From: Methanobacteriota archaeon
GTDB lineage: Archaea; Thermoplasmatota; Poseidoniia; Poseidoniales; Poseidoniaceae
NCBI GenBank assembly: GCA_002699515.1
Contig: PAAW01000010.1
Coordinates: 1 to 37,077 of the forward strand
Direction: 5' to 3'
Length of the DNA: 37,077 nt
A model generated the notes under the pieces. The model was given only the letters and a program-made list of their open reading frames with translations. It did not search any database and was not told the origin of the DNA. This document shows positions 1 through 7,927 of the stretch, piece by piece (the first letter of the stretch is position 1; every line of letters starts with the position of its first letter). The position numbers and the translations under genes are program-made.

Positions 1-116
1 AATGTACCTTTATTTGCATATGCACGAAGCCTACTTACGATTGAAGGTTGCCCTTTAATTTCATTTACACTTCGCGGTCGATGCTTCTCCACCCATAGTT
101 CGTCCATCGCACTCAT
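1..116 (-). CDS. rfcS: Replication factor C small subunit, N-terminal fragment (cut by window edge)
   Basis: The reverse complement from the ATG at 116 reads MSAMDELWVEKHRPRSVNEI, then KGQPSIVSRLRAYANKG, and leaves the window. This is the hallmark N-terminus of archaeal RFC small subunits (family pattern: W-x-E-K-[YH]-R-P then E-I-x-G-Q). The clamp-loader AAA+ ATPase loads PCNA onto primed DNA. Only about 38 codons are visible, so Walker motifs cannot be checked. A second Met at 107 gives the more usual MDELW start and is equally possible. The gene is divergent from the membrane-protein gene beginning near 168, with about 50 bp between them. Confidence 0.85.
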   Translation of the reverse strand, partial: MSAMDELWVEKHRPRSVNEIKGQPSIVSRLRAYANKGT

Positions 117-167
117 GTAGACTTCCAATCAATAACCCATGAACATTGTCATTAAATTTGTTAATTT

Positions 168-2396
168 TTGCGAGCCTTTGATGAATTAAAACCCCTCGCA
201 TCTTCGGTGGCAGAAGTGCGGTTTAGAGTAATCTTGTCGATTTTTTTGATTTCACTCGTCATATTTTTCGCATATAATTTAGGGGATGATACCCCTCAAC
301 TTAGTGAAAAACATGATTTTTATAGTAGTTCTTCGGATTGTGTTGATGCTCCAAATGTTGTTTCAATAGAATTTCAACAATCAACAGTCACCTTACCTTC
401 TCATGAAACATTATTGATTCAGGCCACGTTAAAAGATTCTAGTGGTGCAGTAGTTGGAATAGATCCAGATTGGAGTACAGAATATGGTTCAATTACTCCA
501 ATAATTGGTTTACAGCAAGCTAGATTTACACCAGGAATACTAAGCCAAACAAATATATGGGCTTGTGCTGGAAGTATTAATGAATCAATTACAGTTAATG
601 TGATACAAGGTAATGTTGAGAACTTAATCATTCATTCATCGAAAGAAAATTTTTCATCAGATGAATCAACAATAATTACATTGCAAGGAGAAGATATACG
701 TGGAAATATCTTTTCATTATATCCTCCAACACAAAATTGGACTTATCCCGAAGGTAGTATGTTATCTATTTCTAATGAAATAACATGGAACCCTAAACAT
801 ACGGGTTGGCATAATATTTCTGTACAAGAGTCTGGAATTGAAGCAGAATTATCATTCAATATATCGCATGGAGCTCCAATTAGGTTATCAATAATTGGGG
901 ATGGAATCTTAATTACATCTGACGAATCTGTTGAGATGCAATCAGTACTAGTTGATGCTGATGGAAATCAATGGCCAGTAATGGGTAATTGGAGTACTGG
1001 AAATATCGTAGCTTCAGAATGGCTCACAGATTTAGGAGATAGAGCAATTTTTAACGGATGGACAGTAGGCTCTTGGAAGATATTTTCCGAATATACATAT
1101 CAGGAGACTGGGCAATTTTTCGCATCAGAATATGACATATTAGTGTCCGCTGGAGAATTAAATCAAATTTTATTAGATGGGCATGGAATGACATTTACTG
1201 TAGATGAAGTACTTAACTTAAATCCTAGAGCAATAGATTCAGCAGGAAATACTATTCAAAATATTCAAATGACTTGGACTATAAATGGCCAAGTTAGTAC
1301 AGGTACATTAGAAGAAAATGGATATGTGTTTTCAACAGAAACAATTGGATTATATGAGATACAAGTGATTTCAGAAGGAGGTAGTGCTTCGATAACATGT
1401 GATTTTATTCATGGTGACGCAATTAGGCTCGTTCTTACTGAAACTAATTCAAATCAATTGACAGTAAAAAGTGGAGAAATGATTGAATTACTTACGGAGG
1501 GTGAAGATCAGTACGGTAATCGATTTGCATTAAATGTAGAATGGAGTTTAACTAATGGAACAGGAGATATGAATCCTAGTAGCAGAGGTATCGGATATTA
1601 TGATTTCAAACCAGGAGATGCAAGTGGTTTTGTTATGATGGAATATTCTGGATTAGGTTTGTCTGAACAGATAGTAATTGAAATTAAGCCAGGTGATGTC
1701 AAGAAACTTAGGATTGAATATGAAGGAGAATTAAAGCAAGGAAATACAGTAAGATTATTGATTTCAGCAGTTGATGATTCAGAAAACATAGTTTCCTTTT
1801 GTGATGCTAATTCAGCAATAGTAACTTCCGAAATAGGTTCTGTGATTAGGGAAAATAACCAAATTTATTTGAAATTCAAAGGTTCAGGATCAACAACAAT
1901 TGATGTAGGCTGTTATGGTTTTAAAGAAACATTTTATTTGCAAGTTGAAGATACAATCTTGTGGGGTCTATTTGAAGATTCACAAAAAGTCATCATATTC
2001 TCTTCATTAATCTTAATGCTAATAATTACAATATTATTGGTGATTATGATTCAACGCTCTAGAAGTGAATATGATGAGTATGAAGAAGAACCATTGTTGC
2101 CTTTAATTCCTGGAATTAATCCTAACTTTAATACAAATATTCCCGTGATTCCTCCACTTCCAGTTGCACCATTACCATTGCCATTACCGCCATTACCCCT
2201 TCCACAGGTAGTTCAAACACCCCTTCCACAGGCTGTAGTTCCTCAACAAATTGCAACACCTAAAGTTGAAACCAAAGAAGAAAAATTAGGCAATGCAATG
2301 AATTTACTTGGACAAACTAAATTGAAAGCAGAACCAGAAAAAGTAGTTGAAAAAGAATCAAACATCATAGAAGACGATGATTTGAGTTGGATCTAG
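168..2396 (+). CDS. Large membrane-anchored protein with tandem Ig-like modules
   Basis: Not a named family that I recognise. A hydrophobic segment at residues ~19-38 looks like a signal anchor. The ectodomain (~45-600) is beta-rich and modular. A short linker pattern, Gly followed by a few residues and then alternating hydrophobics, recurs at G148, G235, G329, G416 and G509, so modules are about 87-94 residues long. A second helix (~607-628) is followed by RSR and a cytoplasmic tail that is very proline/leucine-rich (~645-690) and ends in an acidic DDDLSWI. The start is uncertain: TTG at 168 is the longest in-frame choice, while GTG at 207 would begin just before the first helix and suits a TATA-like stretch (attaaattt, 151-159). 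The gene ends in a 4-bp stop overlap with panB. Probable cell-surface structural or binding protein; function unknown. Confidence 0.8.
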   Translation: MRAFDELKPLASSVAEVRFRVILSIFLISLVIFFAYNLGDDTPQLSEKHDFYSSSSDCVDAPNVVSIEFQQSTVTLPSHETLLIQATLKDSSGAVVGIDPDWSTEYGSITPIIGLQQARFTPGILSQTNIWACAGSINESITVNVIQGNVENLIIHSSKENFSSDESTIITLQGEDIRGNIFSLYPPTQNWTYPEGSMLSISNEITWNPKHTGWHNISVQESGIEAELSFNISHGAPIRLSIIGDGILITSDESVEMQSVLVDADGNQWPVMGNWSTGNIVASEWLTDLGDRAIFNGWTVGSWKIFSEYTYQETGQFFASEYDILVSAGELNQILLDGHGMTFTVDEVLNLNPRAIDSAGNTIQNIQMTWTINGQVSTGTLEENGYVFSTETIGLYEIQVISEGGSASITCDFIHGDAIRLVLTETNSNQLTVKSGEMIELLTEGEDQYGNRFALNVEWSLTNGTGDMNPSSRGIGYYDFKPGDASGFVMMEYSGLGLSEQIVIEIKPGDVKKLRIEYEGELKQGNTVRLLISAVDDSENIVSFCDANSAIVTSEIGSVIRENNQIYLKFKGSGSTTIDVGCYGFKETFYLQVEDTILWGLFEDSQKVIIFSSLILMLIITILLVIMIQRSRSEYDEYEEEPLLPLIPGINPNFNTNIPVIPPLPVAPLPLPLPPLPLPQVVQTPLPQAVVPQQIATPKVETKEEKLGNAMNLLGQTKLKAEPEKVVEKESNIIEDDDLSWI

Positions 2397-3211
2397 TTAT
2401 AACTTTCATTTTCATTTGGGAAATCAAGTGATTTGACATCTGCAACATATTTAGAAATTGCTCCCTTGATTTCATCATGTAGATTCAAATAACGTCTTAA
2501 AAATCTAGGATTGAATTCGTGTGTAATTCCAAGAAGATCATGCAATACGAGAACTTGACCATCTACATCTGGCCCCGCACCTATTCCTATTGTAGGTATT
2601 GTAAGTTCATTAGTGACCTTTTTAGCTAATTTTGAGGGTATTTTTTCTAAAACAACAGAAAAGCAACCTGAAGATTCTAGTAATTTTGCATCAGCAACGA
2701 GTTTTTCTGCTTCTGCTTCTTCTTTTGCTCTAACGGTGTATGTTCCAAATTTGTATATTGATTGTGGAGTTAATCCAAGATGACCCATTACAGGAATTCC
2801 TGCTGAGATAATTCTTTCAACAGAATCAATTATTTCTGCCCCTCCTTCTAATTTTACAGCGTGTGCACCAGTTTCTTTCATAATTCTAATTGCCGAATTT
2901 AATGCTTCTCTTGAATTTCCTTGGTATGATCCAAATGGCAAATCAACCACGATTAATGCTCTAGATGTCCCTCTAACTACAGATGCACCATGGTAAATCA
3001 TTTGATCTAAGGTAATTGGGAGAGTTGTTTCATGACCTGCAATTACATTTGATGCAGAATCTCCGACAAGGATGACTTCAATACCTGCAGAATCAACAAT
3101 TCTTGCCAATGAAAAATCATATGCGGTGAGCATAGATATTTTTTCACCATTTTGTTTCATTTGTTGCAGGGTGTTAGTTGTGATTTTTCTCACATCGGAT
3201 TTAATTGACAT
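2393..3211 (-). CDS. panB: 3-methyl-2-oxobutanoate hydroxymethyltransferase (ketopantoate synthesis)
   Basis: PanB adds a hydroxymethyl group from methylenetetrahydrofolate to 2-oxoisovalerate, the first step to pantoate and coenzyme A. The protein (272 aa) has the expected TIM-barrel landmarks: [18 protein letters not shown] near the N-terminus, LVGDSASNV (Mg-binding Asp), VVDLPFGSY (second Asp), GHLGLTPQS and VLEKIP with the catalytic Glu, then [21 protein letters not shown]. Length is normal for the family. I chose the ATG at 3211 over the in-frame TTG at 3223 because a GGAG sits six bases upstream of the ATG. The stop codon overlaps that of the convergent Ig-protein gene within CTAG. It lies downstream of the permease gene on the same strand, with a gap of about 100 bp, so it could be co-transcribed. 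Confidence 0.95.
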   Translation of the reverse strand: MSIKSDVRKITTNTLQQMKQNGEKISMLTAYDFSLARIVDSAGIEVILVGDSASNVIAGHETTLPITLDQMIYHGASVVRGTSRALIVVDLPFGSYQGNSREALNSAIRIMKETGAHAVKLEGGAEIIDSVERIISAGIPVMGHLGLTPQSIYKFGTYTVRAKEEAEAEKLVADAKLLESSGCFSVVLEKIPSKLAKKVTNELTIPTIGIGAGPDVDGQVLVLHDLLGITHEFNPRFLRRYLNLHDEIKGAISKYVADVKSLDFPNENESYN

Positions 3212-3217
3212 GGGCCG

Positions 3218-3221
3218 CTCC
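3218..3221 (-). promoter_or_regulatory. Shine-Dalgarno GGAG fixing the panB start
   Basis: GGAG on the minus strand lies 6 nt before the ATG at 3211. It falls inside the longer TTG reading, which argues that the TTG start is not used. Confidence 0.55.
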
Positions 3222-3311
3222 AAGTATGGCGAATATCTTCTTTGGTTTGAATGCCTCGCTTCATATTTTTGAAATCAAAGCACTATTTCTTACTAAATTA
3301 ATGGGATAATT

Positions 3312-4988
3312 TTATTCTTCTTCTGCAATTTCTTGAATTGAGGCTAGGAATTCCTCTACATCTAATACTCCATCGCCATTGAGGTCTGCAGAGTGGAAAT
3401 ATCTTCTCAAAGTATGATTATTTATTGTTTCACTCAATTGTAATGAATTCATTGCTGAAATGAATTCTTCAAGGTTTAAGTGACCGTTATTCTTTGAGTC
3501 AGCTGCATGAAAAGCAGCATAAAATCTCCTTTTTTCTGCTTCATCAGGATTTGTAAACATTAATTTGAAAGTATCCCAAGGAGTTATTTCATATTTCACA
3601 TTCTTCTTTCCATAAGAATGGTAGATAATTAATCCAATAATTATGGTTGCTAGAGCACCAATTAATGCTTTAATACCCATCAAATATATTAGCCAAATAC
3701 TTACCAAAATTCCTAGAATTTGAATTGTTGGGAAAAATGGAGATTTCCACTTTGGTTTATACCATGAATGGGACTTTGATGAAGTTCTTAATACAATAAC
3801 ACAACAATTAATCATAATAAAAATCATTATTTTAAACCCAGATGCTAGTTTAGCAATGTCTTTTACGGGAAGAAATGAAATACAAAAGCCCATTGCTAAA
3901 CCAGTAAAAATTATTGCTAAATGAGGAGTGTTATATTTTGGATGCACATTTTCAATAGATTGAGGGAGTAAATTATCTCTAGCCATTGCAAATGGGAATC
4001 TTGATGTGGCCATTACTCCAGCTAAAGCCATTGCTGTAAGCATTGTGATTGCTAAAAATGCTGAAATTTGTGCAAACGTTTGGCCTGCAACTGAATCTAC
4101 AAATATGTAAACAGGATCTTCCCTTGCAATATTATCTTCAGTAATAAATTCAGATGGATCAACTGCAGAAACCATGATGATTGAAAAAATAACATAAATT
4201 ACAATACTAATTGTCAAAGAAAGCAACAGCCCTATGGGAATATTTTTTTCAGGATTTTTGATTTCTCCCCCAATAGCGGCAACTTTAGTTACTCCAGCGT
4301 AAGCAACAAAAACAAATGCTGAAGTTTCAGCAATAGAAACAATACCTGAACCAAATGCATTTTTAGAAAAAGCATTATCCCAATTCATCGGTACAGTAAG
4401 TAGCGCTTTAATGCATATTATTGCTAGGAAAATTATGGAAACTAAAACTATTGGTGTTTGAACTTTTTTAATTTTTTTAACCCCTAATATATTTATTATC
4501 ACGATTAATACCAATAAAATTAAAGCGGCAATTTCAATATTGATTTTCATTCCAAATATATCTTCTAAGACCCATAAGTATGCTTTAAATCCAAGTAATG
4601 CAAATGCAGATTTAAACATAGTTGTTGCCCATAAGCCCACCCCTAGAACAGTACCGATTTGAGAGCCAAATGATTTTTCAATGTATACGTAAGCTCCACC
4701 AGAAGAAGGCATTGCGGTTGCTAATTCAGATTTTGAAATCGTAGCAGGTAATATTACAATACCAGCTAATAAGAATGCTAACCAAATACCACCAACTGGC
4801 GTTGATCCTCCACCTCCCATTTCCACCATTGCCAATGCGGGAATTACAAATAACCCTGTTCCGAGCATAGATGCTAATGAGAGAATAATTACAGAAAATA
4901 AGCCTAATTTTCTTTCAAGAGTTTCTACAACCCGTTCTAAGGGATTTACAATTAAGCCTACTAAATCTTTAGGTGTAAAACCCTTCAT
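3312..4988 (-). CDS. APC-superfamily amino-acid permease with C-terminal EF-hand pair
   Basis: Residues ~25-470 form an APC-type transporter. The early unwound-helix motif SMLGTGLFVIPAL is followed by about a dozen hydrophobic helices, SSGGAYVYIEKSFG in helix 3, and FVAYAGVTKVAAIGGEIKNP. The C-terminus is unusual. After a soluble stretch there are two 12-residue EF-hand loops, DSKNNGHLNLEE at ~497-508 (position 3 is Lys, so weaker) and DLNGDGVLDVEE at ~535-546 (a perfect calcium-binding pattern), each flanked by short helices. This predicts a cytoplasmic calcium-sensing domain on an amino-acid transporter. The gene lies 40 bp downstream of the dioxygenase-RidA fusion on the same strand, so it may import the substrate of that pathway. 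The substrate itself is not predictable. Confidence 0.9.
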   Translation of the reverse strand: MKGFTPKDLVGLIVNPLERVVETLERKLGLFSVIILSLASMLGTGLFVIPALAMVEMGGGGSTPVGGIWLAFLLAGIVILPATISKSELATAMPSSGGAYVYIEKSFGSQIGTVLGVGLWATTMFKSAFALLGFKAYLWVLEDIFGMKINIEIAALILLVLIVIINILGVKKIKKVQTPIVLVSIIFLAIICIKALLTVPMNWDNAFSKNAFGSGIVSIAETSAFVFVAYAGVTKVAAIGGEIKNPEKNIPIGLLLSLTISIVIYVIFSIIMVSAVDPSEFITEDNIAREDPVYIFVDSVAGQTFAQISAFLAITMLTAMALAGVMATSRFPFAMARDNLLPQSIENVHPKYNTPHLAIIFTGLAMGFCISFLPVKDIAKLASGFKIMIFIMINCCVIVLRTSSKSHSWYKPKWKSPFFPTIQILGILVSIWLIYLMGIKALIGALATIIIGLIIYHSYGKKNVKYEITPWDTFKLMFTNPDEAEKRRFYAAFHAADSKNNGHLNLEEFISAMNSLQLSETINNHTLRRYFHSADLNGDGVLDVEEFLASIQEIAEEE

Positions 4989-5028
4989 GTACTGCCGATT
5001 AATGTTTGATTATTATATTTTTATTTCA

Positions 5029-6432
5029 TTAGTATTTTATTTTGGCGATTACTTTCATTTCTACAGCAATTGGAGTAGGTAATGCATTAATTTCTAATGT
5101 GGTTCTTGTAGGTCTAATTTCACCAAAATAATCTGCATAAATTGAATTATAATCTGCAAAATCTCTATCCATATTAATTAAGAATGAAGTGACGTCAACA
5201 ACATCTTCTAAACTTGAGCCTGAATCTTCAAGAATTGTTTTAATATTTTCAATGCAAGCAATTGTTTGAGCTTTCATATTGTAATCTAAATTTTTCCCAG
5301 TGGCGTCTTTTACTGGACCTCCAGGAATTGCATTTGATTTAGGTTGTCTTGGACCGACACCTGAAAGATACAGTAAATCTCCTACTTTTCTTGCATGTGG
5401 GTAAGCACCAACAGGCTTTGGTGCACGAGAAGTTGAAAAAGTTCCGCTTTCTGAAAATTCTTCTTTTTCATCTAAAGGTTCATTTGAAGATTCAAAATCG
5501 TTATTTTCTTCTTCTGAAATTATTGTATCTAGTACATTTCGATCTCCATGGTATGTTTCAACATCATCTTCATCATACTCTTTATCCCCAACTTCATCTA
5601 TTTTTGGAATTAATGAGGCCACTGCACAACCAGCGCCATGTACTGATTCGTATGCATGAACTTTACCTGCAAAGTTGTTATGTTGGCCCATTACTCCTGC
5701 TAGCCACCACATGGGTTTGAAAGCGACAACTTTCTGAACTCTTATTTGTTGATGAATTTCTCTTGATAACTGACTTACATCTTCTAATCTACCTTCATCT
5801 AAAAATTCTAGAATTTTCCGATTCCATTCATCATCTTTTTGTGAATGTATTTTTTCTTCATGGGGCTTAATTTTATCTGTAAACATTCTGTTTGATAATG
5901 AACTAACTACTACAACTGCAACCTTTTTTCCTGATTTTTTAATTGCATCATTAGCTGATTTCCCTAATACTATAGTTTCTGCTCTATTTGAGTACATGTT
6001 ACTTGAACAAATACCAGCAGGCAAGTTATTATCGGGGTTTAGTAGTGAAAGTGCTACAACAGTTCCAGTATCTATTGGAAACCCATGGTATGAAACAACT
6101 CTTGATTCCAAACCTCTTGACTTTGCTGAATTAGACAACTCTTCTGCAAAATCAGTGTCTATGTGGAATTTGTAAGGCATAGAACCAAGGTAATGAAAAT
6201 CATGATCTACATGAACCCATTCAGGTTCTTTTAATCCTTGGAATTGATGCCCAATTATGCTTGTCCATAATGTAGAATAAACAAGAATTAACTCAGCTTC
6301 ACTTTCTTCAATAATCATTCTTGCTTGTTCGTATGCTTCTCTTAACCTAGCCCACCCAGGACTCTTTTCAGGACATAATAATGGATGTGGATGTGCTGGA
6401 ACAAATAATCCAAGTACAACTTCACCAGTCAT
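5029..6432 (-). CDS. Fusion: 2-aminophenol 1,6-dioxygenase alpha-like subunit + RidA/2-aminomuconate deaminase-like domain
   Basis: Residues ~1-272 match the non-catalytic alpha subunit of 2-aminophenol 1,6-dioxygenase (AmnA, LigB fold): LVYSTLWTS, HGFPIDTGTVVA and KDDEWNRKIL are subunit-typical. The iron ligands of the beta subunit are not kept (STLW stands where beta has SPHW). A strongly acidic linker (~273-335) leads to a complete RidA/YjgF domain (~337-467) beginning APKPVGAYPHARKVGDLLYLSG, split here as APKPVGAYPH and ARKVGDLLYLSG, and containing IRPTRTTLE, whose Arg is the family's carboxylate-binding residue, and VEMKVIA. In known pathways the RidA-family enzyme 2-aminomuconate deaminase (AmnD/NbaF) acts two steps after ring cleavage, so the fusion joins scaffold and deaminase. 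The ATG at 6432 overlaps the beta-subunit stop as ATGA, implying translational coupling and subunit assembly. Confidence 0.88.
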   Translation of the reverse strand: MTGEVVLGLFVPAHPHPLLCPEKSPGWARLREAYEQARMIIEESEAELILVYSTLWTSIIGHQFQGLKEPEWVHVDHDFHYLGSMPYKFHIDTDFAEELSNSAKSRGLESRVVSYHGFPIDTGTVVALSLLNPDNNLPAGICSSNMYSNRAETIVLGKSANDAIKKSGKKVAVVVVSSLSNRMFTDKIKPHEEKIHSQKDDEWNRKILEFLDEGRLEDVSQLSREIHQQIRVQKVVAFKPMWWLAGVMGQHNNFAGKVHAYESVHGAGCAVASLIPKIDEVGDKEYDEDDVETYHGDRNVLDTIISEEENNDFESSNEPLDEKEEFSESGTFSTSRAPKPVGAYPHARKVGDLLYLSGVGPRQPKSNAIPGGPVKDATGKNLDYNMKAQTIACIENIKTILEDSGSSLEDVVDVTSFLINMDRDFADYNSIYADYFGEIRPTRTTLEINALPTPIAVEMKVIAKIKY

Positions 6433-7346
6433 TTTGAACTCACGCCTTCGATTTTTCTTTTTTCATCATTTGTATCCCATGCGGCAATGGCATTTCCAGT
6501 GCCAATTATCGTCCCATATTCATGAATAGTTGCAGGGTATGTAGGGTAATTAAGAGAACTTAGCATCCAAGTAAGTGCACCTCCATCGGTTTCAGCTACA
6601 GTTTGTTCAGTAAATTCGGGCATCATTTCAATTAATTCCTTAGTTTTTCCATTTTTCATCATATTAATCATTTTCATATCCCATAGATACTGGGAATGAT
6701 TTGTAATATGTTCTTTTGACATATCTTCAGGAACTTCTGATTCATTAACGAAGTGTCGGTGTGATAGAGAATTACTAGATATTACAACTGCCTTTTTACC
6801 ACTTTTCCAAATTGCTTTTCTTGTGGCCTCGCCTAATTTTATCATCATTTCTTGCATTACTTCTACAGAATAATAGTGTACTGATCTATTTGATGAAATT
6901 GATACAATTGGTTTATCCCAATTTGGATTTGTAAGGTGGCAAGAAGTAATTGTGCCATAATCTACTCTGAAATCTGGGTTTTCCATCATTCTTACTGAAA
7001 GTCCATCAGATTCTGCTTCATCATGAATCATTTTTGCTAATTCAACATCTATATTGATGTCGTAATGATAACGAAATAAATTTGGGAAAATTGGATCAAC
7101 ACTCAGTGATTTAAAATTATTTAATCCAAGAAAATGAGTTCCAATATATGTTTGCCAATGCGGTGAAAGAATTACAATAACATCATAATCAATGTTTTCA
7201 AGTTGTTTTCTTAATCTTTCATATCCCCACCTTAGAGTTTCCCAACCGCATTCTGCTTTAGGTTCATTTTGAGGGGGGTTTTCTGCATAAACAAGATGAG
7301 GAGGATGTGGTGCTAAAAGCCCAGCAACAATTCTGCCTCCGCTCAT
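6429..7346 (-). CDS. amnB: 2-aminophenol 1,6-dioxygenase beta (catalytic) subunit-like extradiol dioxygenase
   Basis: Class III (LigB) extradiol dioxygenase, expected to use Fe(II) and O2 to open an ortho-aminophenol ring between C1 and C6. The motif run LLAPHPPHLVYAENPPQNEP is the signature of the AmnB subfamily. Numbered from the GTG at 7370, H22, H71 (in SPHW) and E260 match the iron ligands His13, His62 and Glu251 of the characterised enzyme, and Y138 and H204 match Tyr129 and His195. All five differ by +9, so the spacing is exact (reference numbers recalled from the literature). I prefer the ATG at 7346, which gives 305 aa, the family's usual length. Overlaps the alpha-RidA gene by 4 bp. 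The physiological substrate may be a substituted aminophenol rather than 2-aminophenol. Confidence 0.92.
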   Translation of the reverse strand: MSGGRIVAGLLAPHPPHLVYAENPPQNEPKAECGWETLRWGYERLRKQLENIDYDVIVILSPHWQTYIGTHFLGLNNFKSLSVDPIFPNLFRYHYDINIDVELAKMIHDEAESDGLSVRMMENPDFRVDYGTITSCHLTNPNWDKPIVSISSNRSVHYYSVEVMQEMMIKLGEATRKAIWKSGKKAVVISSNSLSHRHFVNESEVPEDMSKEHITNHSQYLWDMKMINMMKNGKTKELIEMMPEFTEQTVAETDGGALTWMLSSLNYPTYPATIHEYGTIIGTGNAIAAWDTNDEKRKIEGVSSK

Positions 7347-7416
7347 GTATGTTCGAATCATAACAAGCACATGAACCCATTGAAAGATTTCATAAGATGA
7401 TTGTTGATGTCCAAAC

Positions 7417-7917
7417 GTGACCGAATATTCTAACGTCGAAGAGGAGGTTAGTATCGCTTCTAATCAAAATTTGATTAAGGGCGATTTAAAGTCTTCAATT
7501 TTACCATTGTTAATTGGTATTCCAGCAGGATTATTTTCTTCAATATTAAATAATAATTATACAGACAGAGGATATTTAAGTTCTGAATATTATTTTGGCG
7601 TTGCCTTTGAATTTCAATTACTTGTTTTCTTTTCCTTATTATTTGGGATTCCTTTGTTTTTTTTAGAATCTAAAAGATTTCAGGTTTCTTTTAAAGAGTT
7701 GTTAATAGGAAGTTTCATTTGTAATTTCATTTGTTTTTTAATGGCTTATGGGCATGGTTATTTCCCCTTGTTGTTGATGTTTTATCTTCAATGGCTTTGG
7801 ATGTGTTATTTTTGGCAAAAGAAATTTATTCCAGCGTTCCGTTATGCAATTTGGCTTTCATTAGGTTTACTATGTGGTGCTATAGCAGGTTCAATAATTC
7901 ATCTTTCAATATTTTGA
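7417..7917 (+). CDS. Small multi-pass membrane protein, unknown function
   Basis: A 166-residue protein starting with GTG and then MTEYSNVEEEVSIASNQ. About five hydrophobic helices are visible (~27-44, 64-84, 93-110, 112-131, 143-166), with aromatic-rich segments such as FYLQWLWMCYFW. I recognise no family. It lies on the plus strand between the dioxygenase and aldehyde-dehydrogenase genes and so splits the catabolic block into two transcription units. Its start is divergent from amnB (about 70 bp apart) and its stop faces the dehydrogenase stop 10 bp away. It could be a transport or sensing accessory for the block, or unrelated. Confidence 0.7.
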   Translation: MTEYSNVEEEVSIASNQNLIKGDLKSSILPLLIGIPAGLFSSILNNNYTDRGYLSSEYYFGVAFEFQLLVFFSLLFGIPLFFLESKRFQVSFKELLIGSFICNFICFLMAYGHGYFPLLLMFYLQWLWMCYFWQKKFIPAFRYAIWLSLGLLCGAIAGSIIHLSIF

Positions 7918-7927
7918 AATAATGAAT

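Noticed and set aside
5029-7346. LigB-fold pair as protocatechuate 4,5-dioxygenase or Memo/AMMECR1-type proteins.
   Set aside because: The APHPPHLVYAENPPQNEP run, the spacing of all five active-site residues and the paired alpha/beta genes fit AmnBA far better.
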